This document shows, one piece after another, positions 1-9,596 of a stretch of 64,000 bases of DNA. Position numbers and translations under genes: made by a program. The stretch is from Dactylonectria macrodidyma (lineage: Eukaryota; Ascomycota; Sordariomycetes; Hypocreales; Nectriaceae). The notes beneath the pieces were generated by a model that saw nothing but the letters and a program-made list of their open reading frames with translations, had not been told where the DNA came from and ran no database searches. The first letter of the stretch is position 1. Each line of letters begins with the position of its first letter. The stretch covers positions 1,364,001 through 1,428,000 of the forward strand of contig JAGMUV010000018.1 of assembly GCA_020744425.1 (NCBI GenBank), written 5' to 3'.

Positions 1-1106
1 TCCACCCCATTGCCCCACGAACAAGATGCTCCGTCGTCCTCTTCAACGGCATGTACCCAAACAAGCCCTCAAAGTCCCTCGCGCACTTCCAGCGCATCGC
101 CATGTGCTCCGGACCCGCGCTGATACTGCTCGCTGGGTGCGCGTCAAAGGCCCGCATCTGACCGGTGACTTGGTACGGCCCTTCGCATGAGAGCATCTGG
201 GCGACGTAGTTGAAGGCAATGTCGTCGCAGTCGAAGACGTCGTCGACGTACTCGCGCAGCCGCGTCGCCAGAGGGTCCGACGAGGAGAAGTAGTCGAGGA
301 AGGCGATGTGCGTGAAGAGTAGACCCGTCAGAACCATGTTGTAGTACGAGGCGTCGACGCAGCCGTACGTGGGAAGATCGCCTTCCTTGTCGAGGTCCAT
401 GCAGCGCGCAAAGGCACCTGTGATCTGGAACTGCCCTCGCTTGCGCCATGTCTGGAACGCAAACTCCATGTCGGCCAGCTCGTAGTGGACATCGCCGTCG
501 TGCAGCAAGATGGCCTTAGTGCTGTATTCAGGATAAGGAATGAACTTCATCGTCATGCTGTTGCGCGGCGTCGTCTTGAACCGCACGACCACGTCGTTGG
601 CTGCGATGTAGTCTTCCGGTGGGGGTGTATCCTGGTCGTTCCATATCACGAGAATGCCGTGCAGTGACGGAACTCGTTCCCTGGTGAGGAAGTGAAGGGT
701 TTCGTCGAGCATGACCGGCCGCTTGTAAGCCAAGATTGCAATGCTACCCCCGCGGCCATATCAGTACCAGCCCAAATCAAGGGTGAGAATATTCAACCCA
801 CGTAAACTTATCATCCATCAAATCCTGATATCTCGCCTCGGCAGCGTTCCAGATTCCCGGCGACGTCACGTTCCGTCGCCGCTCGGGACATTCAGGCAGT
901 CCAGCCAATGACGTCGTGTCGACATGCGCAAACGACGAGTCCGTAGACTGCTGCTGCACATCTGGCAGAGCTCCGGCGAGGAAGAAGAGGCAAAGACATG
1001 AAATGGACATGGCAAGGATGGTAAAGGCTCCTTTCCGCGACAGCCAGCGCGACAGGCTCGCCAGCCAGCCCGCCACTGTCGGCGATGATGTTGCGACGTG
1101 ACCCAT
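1..1106 (-). CDS. GT64 (exostosin-like) glycosyltransferase, 3' part beyond the window
   Basis: Membrane-anchored glycosyltransferase of the exostosin C-terminal (GT64) type, probably a Golgi type II protein. The start ATG at 1106-1104 gives a short cytosolic tail followed by one hydrophobic segment (about residues 27-44), then a stem. A 58-bp intron (801-744, GTGGGT to GTAG) joins exons 802-1106 and 1-743. The join creates the KFTIAILAYKRP strand expected at the start of the GT64 fold. Further on, FIPYPEYSTKAILLHDGDV matches the family stretch carrying the nucleotide-sugar/metal DxD motif; here it reads DGD rather than the more usual DDD. The reading frame is still open at base 1, so the C terminus is missing. 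In animals this family builds heparan sulfate; the acceptor in fungi is not evident from sequence. Family assignment is fairly sure, substrate unknown. Confidence 0.8.
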
Positions 1107-1614
1107 GGTTCTGTGAGGATGCCGCACCGTGATCCCCTTGCATCTCGATTCGGTCAGTTGCAGTTTCTGTCCTATATTGCCTAGAGACGCGTCGCGTAGC
1201 CCCTTTTTTGCCACATCATTTCCATGTCTCTCGTGCCCCTCGCGTCGATATATTGCATGCCACCTCACCGTTTGTCCCAGCTCCCTGCGATGTCTCAGTT
1301 CAACTCACACGTCCATGTCTCCGCATTCCCATGATTGGCCAGTGAGGGGGGAACAAAGCAATAATCAAGCATGTTGATTCCCATACGCTGGCCTTATCAC
1401 CTCCTAGCATTTAAGTGGCAAGAAATGTGCTTGATTACGGGAAAGTGAGACATGACCATGGAGGAATGCAGCGCGACTGGTGTATTTAGTTAATTTCAAT
1501 CGCCCTTTTCGTCCACTTCCTCGATTTATGCTCAGGTTTCGCGCGCAGCATATGAAGAAACAGCCCGTCCTGCAGTCCCTCTCGGGTCTTACCTCTCGTC
1601 AATCTCAACTCATC
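1107..1614. other. Intergenic, divergent promoter region
   Basis: This stretch separates two divergently transcribed genes. Short open frames on both strands have no domain signal and look accidental. An in-frame extension upstream of the transporter start (to about 1480) exists, but the ATG at 1615 has better context and is preferred. Confidence 0.5.
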
Positions 1615-3004
1615 ATGGCGCCTTCTACGCTGCCGACTTCGAAGTCGCAGATGACGACGCCCAAGGCATCCCCATTCCAAACAGGGATATCTCTAATGTG
1701 CGTACGCGTCTCTCAAGATGACTCTCTACTGCCTTCGACTGACCAAGTTATGCAGCGCCTGGATCATCTCGTCCAATTTCACGATTCTATGCAACAAATG
1801 GTTGATTGATACCGCTGGTTTCGGTGAGCCACCTCGAGATTCGGGTCATATCTCGGCCCAAGCTAACAACATATCTTTGTAGGATATCGTGAGTGCACAT
1901 ATTTCAATACATGCGGTACAATTTTCATTCTGACTTTTCTCGTGTGTAGCCATTCTCCTAACATGTTGGCACCTCGTCTTCGCCTCCGTCGTCACGCAGG
2001 TGCTGTCCCGCACGACCTCGCTCCTGGACGGTCGTCGACAGCTCCCAGTCAACGGTCGATTCTTCATCCGCACGATCCTTCCCATCGGCCTGGTTTCGTC
2101 TGCTTCTCTAGTCTGCACTAATTTCGTCTATTTTTATCTGTCCGTCGCCTTTCTCCAGATGGTCAAGGCGTCCACGCCCATGGTGGTACTCATCGTCTCA
2201 TGGATATTCGGCGTCGCAAACCCCAGCTGGGGCCAAATTGCCAATGTCTTGATCATCGTCGCCGGTGTCACAATGGCCAGCGTCGGCGAAATCCAGTTCT
2301 CCTGGGTTGGCTTCATCTTTCAGATGATCGGCATTGTCTTCGAGGCTGTGAGAGTCGTCCTCCTGCAGGTGCTCGTTAGTGACGAGGGGTTGAACATGGA
2401 TCCGCTGGTCGGTCTCTACTATTATGCTCCAGTCTGCGCGGGACTCAACTTTGTCGTCGCGTTTGTGCTCGAAGTGCCCAACTTTTCGTTTGAGCGCATG
2501 ACACAGTCGGTGTGGTTGATGCTCTTCGCCAGCTCAGGTGTTGCATTGTTGCTGAATCTCACGCTCATGAGTCTGGTGAGTTCAAATTTCTTACAGACAA
2601 ATAATGAAACACAATCCCAATGTTAATATCGAACCTAGATCAAACAGACTTCTGCCGTGGTCATGTCTCTCGCCGCCATATTGAAGAACATCCTACTCGT
2701 CATTTGCTCCGTCGTCATCTGGCAGACCACCATATCCATGATTCAGCTCGTTGGTTACAGTATCAGTCTCACAGCTCTTGCTTATTATTCTCTTGGATAT
2801 CGTGGCTTAAAGGAAGGCTGTTGCTCTACAACATCATGGGTTTTCTCGCTCTTCAAATTCTCGTCAGAGGAGAAGCGCAGGATGTCGTCGGGGGTCAAGA
2901 CAGGCTTCTTCGTGGCGCTGGTGTGTCTTATGATTGTCGGTACTTTCGTGAGATGCAAAGAGGACTTTGGCGAGCTTGGGTTTTCTTGGTTCTGGTCAGC
3001 TTAG
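1615..3004 (+). CDS. TPT/DUF250-type drug-metabolite superfamily transporter
   Basis: Predicted ten-helix transporter of the triose-phosphate/nucleotide-sugar (TPT, EamA-like) group, likely in Golgi or another endomembrane. Exons are 1615-1697, 1756-1823, 1883-1888, 1950-2575 and 2639-3004, giving 382 residues with all phases agreeing. The order of motifs fits the family: NKWLIDTAGF near the first helix, LLTCWHL, FLDGRR-like loop residues, a YLSVAFLQM helix, a MDPLVGLYYYAPVC segment, then KQTSAVVMSLAAILKNILL near the end. The third exon is only six bases (GATATC). Including it restores the GYP that precedes the LLT helix; skipping it keeps frame but removes two residues. Introns carry good branch sites (GCTAAC, CTGAC). 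Substrate cannot be read from sequence. Confidence 0.85.
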
Positions 3005-3354
3005 GAGATTTGTGAGTTGTCAATAATCACTGTCGACGTCACTTGACTGCATTCACTTGTTCATATCGTAGTGGCAAGGCTTCCAAGCGGTTGGGTGGGC
3101 CTGTTCATGGGTGTACCATGTCGTGATGCCCGTGGTCAGCCTGCACCGCCACTCTTGCACCTCGCTGTTCCATCCTTGTACTCCACCTGGCATCAAAATC
3201 ACAACACAGGCATCCCACCTAACGTGCAGCAGCCAACACGAGTTCAAAACATCACAGCCACACGGTGAACAGTTACATAATCAAACCAGGCTATGCAATT
3301 TTGGGACTCCTGTCCAACTACAAGGTGCTAACACGAAAACTACCTCTCCCTTCT
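3005..3354. other. Convergent intergenic spacer
   Basis: Spacer between the 3' ends of the transporter and the LysM gene. Small open frames here have no recognisable content. Confidence 0.4.
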
Positions 3355-4629
3355 TCAAACAAGGCGCAAGGTACCGTTGTCGTTCTTAATCTTCTCGTCC
3401 AGGACAATCGAGCTCTTGACCCAGTCGCCGTTCTCGCGGCGCAGCTCGGCCGTCAGCTTCTGGCCGCCGTCGACAAGCCGGACGTTGCGGGCCGAGTTGC
3501 CGAAGTGTCCCGGACGACCACCGCCGTGGCCTCCGTGACCACCGGGGACCTGGAGCACCTGGCCCGGGTAGATCAGGTCCGGGTTGTTGATCCCATTTTG
3601 CCGCGCAATATCCTCAAATGAGCAGCCGAAGCGGCCGGCGATACCCCGCAGCGTGTCGCCCTGCTGGACGGTGACAGTGTTAGGCCGATCTCCTCCGTGA
3701 TGTCCTCCGGTAGACGAGGCCCAGCGGAAGCTGCCGTTGTCGTTCTCGAGGACCGTGTTGAGGGCAATGGTGCTGGACTGGTACGACCCGTCGTGGCGCT
3801 TGCACGACGCCCGTAGGTTGTAGTCGCCGCGGTCGTCCAGGTCGATGTCGCGCGACGTCGACGTGAAGTGCCCGGCGTAGTGGCCACCGCGGGCCCGGGA
3901 CTCTTGCGGGCGCCGGTGCGACGACCGGCTGCTGCGGCTGCTAGATCGGCTGCTAGATCGGCTCCGAGATCGAGACCGGCTGCGGGACCGGCTGCTGCGG
4001 CGCCGGTGCGGACGCTCATCGTCATCATCCCTTCGGCGCCGCTTCTCCTCTTCCTTTCTCCGCTTCTCGTCGTCCTCCTTCTTCTTCTTCTCCTCGTCAC
4101 GGTCGTCCTTCCAGTCCTCGGCCGCGTCCTGGATCTTGTGTCCGGCAAAGGCGCCGGCCAGGGCACCGACGACGGCGCTCGTCTTGCTATGGCCGGTGGC
4201 CTTGCCGCCGAACTTGGCGCCGCCGAAACCGCCGGCCGCGGCGCCAGCGAGGGCTCCCATTACGCCACGCTCGCCGTCGGGGCCGCCGATGTCGTCATCT
4301 CGGCGGTTGTCCCGGCGGTCGTCATCCCGACGGTAGTCATCACGCCGGTCATCACCTCGCGGTGGCTGGCCTTGATGCTGCCCATACTGCTGCTGCCCAT
4401 ATTGCGAGCCTTGAGAATGCTGTTGTTGGACCCCGTACTGCTGCTGCCCGTACTGGCCTTGAGGATGCCCCTGCTGTCCCCCATACTGAGGGCCTTGGTG
4501 CTGCGGACGTTGCTGATGTCCTTGAGCTTCGTTGTAATAGTCGCCGGCCAATCCCGCACCGCCAGGCGAGTTGTCATAGCCTCCCTGATGACGCTGGGGA
4601 TCATTGCCGTAATAGCCGGGACCGCTCAT
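3355..4629 (-). CDS. CVNH-LysM lectin-like protein with glycine-zipper segment
   Basis: Single-exon gene; the chosen start (4629) gives 424 residues beginning MSGPGYYGND. An in-frame ATG further upstream (4737) would add a hydrophobic stretch atypical for the family. Order of parts: a Gln/His/Gly/Tyr-rich low-complexity N terminus (about 1-110); a charged segment; a Gly/Ala glycine-zipper region (GALAGAAAGG and a second GALAGAFAGH copy); a Lys/Glu then Arg/Ser-rich stretch; then a cyanovirin-N (CVNH) fold split by a LysM domain. CVNH part one is about 253-303, LysM about 318-362 (QQGDTLRGIAGRFG, ending YPGQVLQVP), CVNH part two about 377-424. No clear secretion signal follows the preferred start. 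Type III CVNH-LysM proteins are known in ascomycetes; CVNH binds mannose glycans and LysM binds chitin-type sugars. Cellular role unproven. Confidence 0.88.
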   Translation of the reverse strand: MSGPGYYGNDPQRHQGGYDNSPGGAGLAGDYYNEAQGHQQRPQHQGPQYGGQQGHPQGQYGQQQYGVQQQHSQGSQYGQQQYGQHQGQPPRGDDRRDDYRRDDDRRDNRRDDDIGGPDGERGVMGALAGAAAGGFGGAKFGGKATGHSKTSAVVGALAGAFAGHKIQDAAEDWKDDRDEEKKKKEDDEKRRKEEEKRRRRDDDDERPHRRRSSRSRSRSRSRSRSSSRSSSRSSRSSHRRPQESRARGGHYAGHFTSTSRDIDLDDRGDYNLRASCKRHDGSYQSSTIALNTVLENDNGSFRWASSTGGHHGGDRPNTVTVQQGDTLRGIAGRFGCSFEDIARQNGINNPDLIYPGQVLQVPGGHGGHGGGRPGHFGNSARNVRLVDGGQKLTAELRRENGDWVKSSIVLDEKIKNDNGTLRLV

Positions 4630-6323
4630 GATGACTGAATATGATGAGAAAAAAATGAAAAAGGTAGCTGGTGAAACAATCGTGGAAAAAGTGCTGTCGA
4701 GTAAGAAATGAACCCCCAGAGCTGCTGGTATGGACATGGGCTCGTTTTATAAACACCACATCATGAGGTCCCCCATTCCATCCCACTTGGACACAGCTCC
4801 ACGTGTGCAACAGTGGCTTGTCCCCCTCTCTGCCACCCCCCATTCGTATTCGTCAGTGATCTTCTCCAGTCCAATCAAGCACATCGCCGCCTGCTTGGCT
4901 GAGACGTCGCTGACTTGGCGCAAAACTCTCGCAACCGAAACACTGCCACACCGCCACGTATCACCAAGGCGTCCAAGCGTCGGGATATGCAAGCTTTCCA
5001 ACAAGGTGCCATTTCTCCACTGCTTGTTCGTTTTTTCTCGGCACCCGGGAACCCCGGCATCTTGTGCAGCTTGGCATTTGTTATGCATGTGTTCAGGAAT
5101 TTGTAACGTCGTCATCCCTGCTAGCTCACCTGTTCGCCGTGTGTCAGGCCGGGCCTGGCGGGACTGTTCGCCTGTGATGCGCCCCTGCTGCTACAATTCA
5201 ACACATGACCCTTGGCAGCTCCTCATATCTAATATAGAAAGCTTGATATATGCTTGATTGTCTAGTATTTGTTGTATTCTGATGTGGGTCAATGGACATC
5301 TGCGTGAGAGGAACCAAGCTTGCATCAACGGGGCTTGACGATTGCCACTGCTCTCCATGCTAGGCAGCACTGAAGCACAAGTTTGCTGTTTTCAAAGATT
5401 CTTGCATTACTCAGAGCACCTTCTTCACCGACATGAAGGTCTGTAGTGATTGGTGTAGCGGTAAAGCACGCTTGCTGGGGTCCGGTGCCGTTGCGTATGG
5501 TGTGTCACGACAAGATGTCAGCACCAGCCGTGGAACAAACAATCCCTAGCCTTCCCATGCATACCATTGACCACGTTATGACAGCTGCTATATGCGGTGC
5601 AAACTATCGTGCTTCTTATCGATCCTATTTGAGGACCACAAACAGGATCAATGGGAATAGAACATCTCGAGCTACAACACGGCGGTCTAAGTCCAACGTT
5701 CCTCAGCTGGATTCCCGACTCCTAACTTACCCTCTCCCTCTATTAACCAAGTGCATACAGCCGTATGATACAGAAACATGGAGATCTTTTGACACCATCC
5801 ACTCAAATGTTCGAGCAATACTGCATGCTTGATGTGTCAGTCCCGAAGTCATTCTCTCCTCTCAAAATGCAGTTAATCACATTTTCCTTAAACACTAGAG
5901 CGTCTCTATCACAGCCTTCGCTCGCGAACATGGCCAGATCCATATCAATGAGTAGAATAATAAGTATATTAGTTTTTCATCATGCGTCAGTGTGTAAAAG
6001 CATAGTGGCGGGCTTTGAGAAGCAGCAATCTGGTCCGCGACTGTTAAACAGAAACTCCAGCAGTCCCGTTCTCGTGTACGTAAGGAAAAGGAACCCTGAT
6101 AGTTGGAAACTTGAATCCCCCCCTTTTTTTTCCCGTGAACAAATGCCTGATCTTGATCCTCAAGATGATGATTCCATGCCTTGATCCCTTGACCGTAATC
6201 CCCTTGTCCTTGGCCCAAACCTTAATCCCAATGATAACCCTGACCTTGATACCATATCCTAAGCCCAGATGGCAATCCCAGATCGAAACCCCAGATCACA
6301 ATCCTGGATCATAAAGAAATCCC
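4630..6323. other. Intergenic region with a degenerate repeat near its right end
   Basis: I see no supported gene here. Open frames at 5446-5832 and 5765-6184 lack domain or codon support. From about 6140 to 6310 the sequence drifts through many short units resembling ATCCC/TTGATCC/TGACC, a decayed tandem array that ends next to the CHAT gene stop. Confidence 0.45.
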
Positions 6324-9300
6324 CTAAACTCCCACGTGAATGAATGAACTCCAGTCCCCCAACCCCGTCTCCCTCCGCACGCCAGCAACGACGGAGTGGA
6401 ACAGGCGGGAGTACGACCCGACATTCTCAGCCTCGACGACCTTTTTGAAGAAGCGCGCAAAGACACGGTTAGCAACATGATCACCAACCGGGTACAGCGT
6501 CGCCGCCACCTCCTGGAACCCAGCAATGTGCATGCCCACAGCGACATGCGAGCTCTCGTCGGCCAGTCGGGCCCGGGGCTTCTGATTGTTAGCGCAGGCG
6601 AAGACGCACGCCAGCCGGGCGACGTTGCCGTCGATGGCCTTCGATATATCCCGCATCGTCACTTCCTCCGAGTGTTCGCCGGCGTGAGGGAGGATTATAC
6701 CGCCGTGCATCGGATCCGCGGGGTCAGAGACGGCGTGGCAGGCAAAGAGGGCGAAGTGGACGCCGCGGAGGGCCTCGAGGACGACCTCGCGGCAAGGGTT
6801 GATGAGGACCGTCGGGGCGGCCCATCGCGCGCCCGTCAGAATGGCTCGTAGCGTCTCGGCCAACCCGCCGAGGTCGAGGCAGTGGTGGCCGCTCGTACCC
6901 CAGGTCGTGAGCACAACGAGAACCTTGCGTTTGTCTTTAGCTGGGAGGGATGTCTTGCGTCGGCGTCGGCGGGCGTCGACCATGTGCGCGATGGACGGGA
7001 TGTACGACGACGCGACGAGGCTCATGATGCGCCGCAGCTTCGACGGCTTGCCCTTGATCCTAGCCCCGTCAACGGCCGTGGCTTCGCAAGGAAACTGCAG
7101 CGGTCCGGCAGCATGTAGCGGGAGCAGTCCGAAGGCGCCGGACATGTGCCACCAGACCCGGGGCAGCGGATCACCCTCCTTGCGACCAGCTCTCTCACGA
7201 TAGTACTCCTCCTCGAGCGGCAGCAGCACGCACTTGCCGAGGGCGCGCAGCATGATGGACAGGTCATGATCCCACTCGCGCAATCCGGCGCCGTCAAGCC
7301 CGACGATGAACTTGCGGTCGCTGATGTGTCGCGCGTACTTGGCCGCCATCTTGGGCGTCAGGCCCGGCAATTCGCCGCTGCGCACGCCACGCTTGGTGAT
7401 GATGAACCAGTGTCCACCACTCCCACCACCAACGCCCAGCTCGAAGAGAACAATGGGCCCTTCCTTGGCTGCCGCCAGCAAATCCGTGTCGGCGAGTTGT
7501 CGGTGGAAGTGCTCGAAGCCCGGCTTCTCACGGATGCGGCGCTGGACGTGGCAGGCCTCGGCGACCAGCACAGAGAGGCCGAACCTGTGCTGGGGCGCTG
7601 GCGGACCCCGAGCAGCGCCATTTGGCATAGGCCCGAGCAAGGAAACGGTGACCATCTTGCGCTGCAGGAGGCCGTACTCGCGGAACAGCACCGGATCGAC
7701 GGCCTCGAGCTTCTCAAGGGTTGCATTGCCGCCCTTGTCCCACAGCGAGTTGACCACCATGTCGCGACCGCCAGCGATGATCTTGACGGCCGCCATGGGA
7801 TCGTCCCGGGCCATGAGCACGGAGCGGGCCGCGATGCCGATGGCGTTAGACACGCGGTTTAGCACGCGGTGGCGGTCCAACCCGTCGAGGAACATGAGGT
7901 TGAGGCACTTCAGGAGATTAAAGATCTGCCCAAACTCTCCCACTGCCTGCTCCCACGCGCCGCTCGCCCCGTAGATCTGGCCCGCCACCAGCGTCGCCAT
8001 GAGCCGCGCCGCGTTAGGCCCGGGAGCCCGCACGGCCGTCTTGCACAGGAACAGTGCCGTCGAGAGACACCGGCGCGAGTGCCACGGGATGCGCCGGCCT
8101 TGTCGCTGGACGTAGCGTCGTGGGGCAGAGCGGAACTGTGTCGTGACGTCTATGTCGAGCGTCGAGATGCTCCGGATGAGCGTCGCCACTTTCTTGCTAA
8201 GCGGCAGGGCGGCCTTCGGGGTGGCGGTCAGGGCGACGCCGCCGTCGTCGGGCGTCTTGAACCGGCATTTGCGGACCCGTCGCCGGCGCGCCGCCCGCCA
8301 GTATGACGGCTTGCGCTGGCTGCCCCAGTAACCCTGAGACAGCAATTGTCCCGTGAGCATCATCCGACGCCCAAAGTCCATATCCTTCGGATTCGCCCCC
8401 CGCGTCGACCGGATCGAATCCCAGGCCGCCTTCTCGAGATCCTTGACGGCGCCGAAGTGGTCGTACCGCGCGGACCGGCACATGGCCCACTCGGAGCGGC
8501 CAACGCGGGCCGGGATCTGCGAGTACAAGGCCAGCGCCTTGTCGACGTCGCTGCGACACGCGCTCATGAGGTTGAACTTGTACATGTAGCACGCGGCCAG
8601 CTCCAGCGTCAGCGCCCACTCCAGCTCGGCGGCGTCGGCGTCCGACAGGCGCGAGTTGGTCCGCTTGCTCCGGTTCTGGAGCAGCAGGTGGGCCTGGCGC
8701 AGGCAGCTGACGGCCCCCTCGATGGTGCCGTGGCTCCGGTCGTAGTACAGCAGTATCTTGTTGGCACGGCCGGCGCTGAGGAGAAGGCGCGGCACCACGT
8801 CGTGCAGCTCTCCCTGCTTGGCCGTCTTCACCGAGTTTTCGCTCGCCGCCTGGGACGCCCGCAGCGCGTCGAGGCTCCGCGTCGCCTCCCAGAGCGTCAT
8901 CAGCACCGCGGCTCGAGAGAAGCTGGGCTGGATCCATTTGTCGGGACGCCCCAGCACTTCTCCCGCGGCCTTCTGCAGGTGCTCGGCCGCCTGCTCCAGG
9001 TCGTAACTCGCGCCCGTCATGTCGAAGCGGAGCTCCAGCAACCGCGCGCCCATCTGCAAGGCCTTGCTACGGGCCTCGCCGCTCCGGGCCAGTTCCGCAT
9101 ATATCATAGCCTGGGCCAGCGCCTGGTTGAGATCCTTTGTGTCCCACGTCCGCTTCGCCCGCTCCTCGTGCGCCTTGCTCCACTGCTGGCGCACGCTCAG
9201 CTTGTCGCGCGAGTTTGTGGCTCCCTCCAGGTACTGGGCCAGCAGCTCGATCTCCTGGTCGAGGTACTTAACGTCGCCCGACAGGATGAAGCGGGCGTGG

Positions 9301-9596
9301 ATGGCGGCGATGAGGCAGAACTCGGCAGGCGCCATATTGGGCTTCATGGCGGTCTTCTTCTCCTCCTTGGCCAGCGCCTGGCATCGCTTCGTCATGCCCT
9401 CGACGATGGATGCTAGGCCCATGGTCTCGCTGCCCGTCTGCTGCGCCTCGTTGGCCTTCTTGACGAGCTTCCGCGCCATGTCCTCAATGCAGTAGCCGCC
9501 ATTGCCGACCATCGAGTTGCGCCCGGCCTCCGTCTTGCACACCCGGATCCCGGCCGTGATGGCGCTAGTGAGCCTCCACAGATCTCCGTCGTCCAT
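6324..9596 (-). CDS. TPR-CHAT domain protein (caspase-like)
   Basis: Large single-exon gene. The ATG at 9596 (MDDGDLWRLT) gives 1090 residues; the frame stays open farther upstream but the extra sequence has no domain character. The N-terminal two thirds is alpha-helical and TPR-like, with recurring A/L-rich pairs such as AEFCLIAAIHARFILSG and LNQALAQAMIYAELARSG. The C-terminal third is a CHAT (caspase HetF associated with TPRs) domain: FALFACHAVSDP holds the putative catalytic histidine (about H954), ACVFACANNQ the cysteine (about C1001), and the AGFQEVAATLYPV strand follows as expected. The usual HG after the first strand is HA here. CHAT proteins are clan CD cysteine peptidases related to caspases and separases; bacterial relatives act in defence and cell death. 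The fungal substrate is unknown. Family call strong, activity inferred. Confidence 0.85.
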   Translation of the reverse strand: MDDGDLWRLTSAITAGIRVCKTEAGRNSMVGNGGYCIEDMARKLVKKANEAQQTGSETMGLASIVEGMTKRCQALAKEEKKTAMKPNMAPAEFCLIAAIHARFILSGDVKYLDQEIELLAQYLEGATNSRDKLSVRQQWSKAHEERAKRTWDTKDLNQALAQAMIYAELARSGEARSKALQMGARLLELRFDMTGASYDLEQAAEHLQKAAGEVLGRPDKWIQPSFSRAAVLMTLWEATRSLDALRASQAASENSVKTAKQGELHDVVPRLLLSAGRANKILLYYDRSHGTIEGAVSCLRQAHLLLQNRSKRTNSRLSDADAAELEWALTLELAACYMYKFNLMSACRSDVDKALALYSQIPARVGRSEWAMCRSARYDHFGAVKDLEKAAWDSIRSTRGANPKDMDFGRRMMLTGQLLSQGYWGSQRKPSYWRAARRRRVRKCRFKTPDDGGVALTATPKAALPLSKKVATLIRSISTLDIDVTTQFRSAPRRYVQRQGRRIPWHSRRCLSTALFLCKTAVRAPGPNAARLMATLVAGQIYGASGAWEQAVGEFGQIFNLLKCLNLMFLDGLDRHRVLNRVSNAIGIAARSVLMARDDPMAAVKIIAGGRDMVVNSLWDKGGNATLEKLEAVDPVLFREYGLLQRKMVTVSLLGPMPNGAARGPPAPQHRFGLSVLVAEACHVQRRIREKPGFEHFHRQLADTDLLAAAKEGPIVLFELGVGGGSGGHWFIITKRGVRSGELPGLTPKMAAKYARHISDRKFIVGLDGAGLREWDHDLSIMLRALGKCVLLPLEEEYYRERAGRKEGDPLPRVWWHMSGAFGLLPLHAAGPLQFPCEATAVDGARIKGKPSKLRRIMSLVASSYIPSIAHMVDARRRRRKTSLPAKDKRKVLVVLTTWGTSGHHCLDLGGLAETLRAILTGARWAAPTVLINPCREVVLEALRGVHFALFACHAVSDPADPMHGGIILPHAGEHSEEVTMRDISKAIDGNVARLACVFACANNQKPRARLADESSHVAVGMHIAGFQEVAATLYPVGDHVANRVFARFFKKVVEAENVGSYSRLFHSVVAGVRRETGLGDWSSFIHVGV

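Noticed and set aside
3868..4638. 256-codon open frame on the plus strand
   Set aside because: It is the antisense shadow of the repetitive CVNH-LysM gene; its Leu/Val-rich content is the complement of charged repeats.
5440..5520. Possible tRNA (TGGTGTAGCGG resembles an A box)
   Set aside because: No B box (GGTTCGANNCC) follows at the right distance and no acceptor stem pairs.
8346..9416. 356-codon plus-strand frame
   Set aside because: Antisense shadow of the CHAT gene in GC-rich sequence; no domain or hydrophobic pattern.
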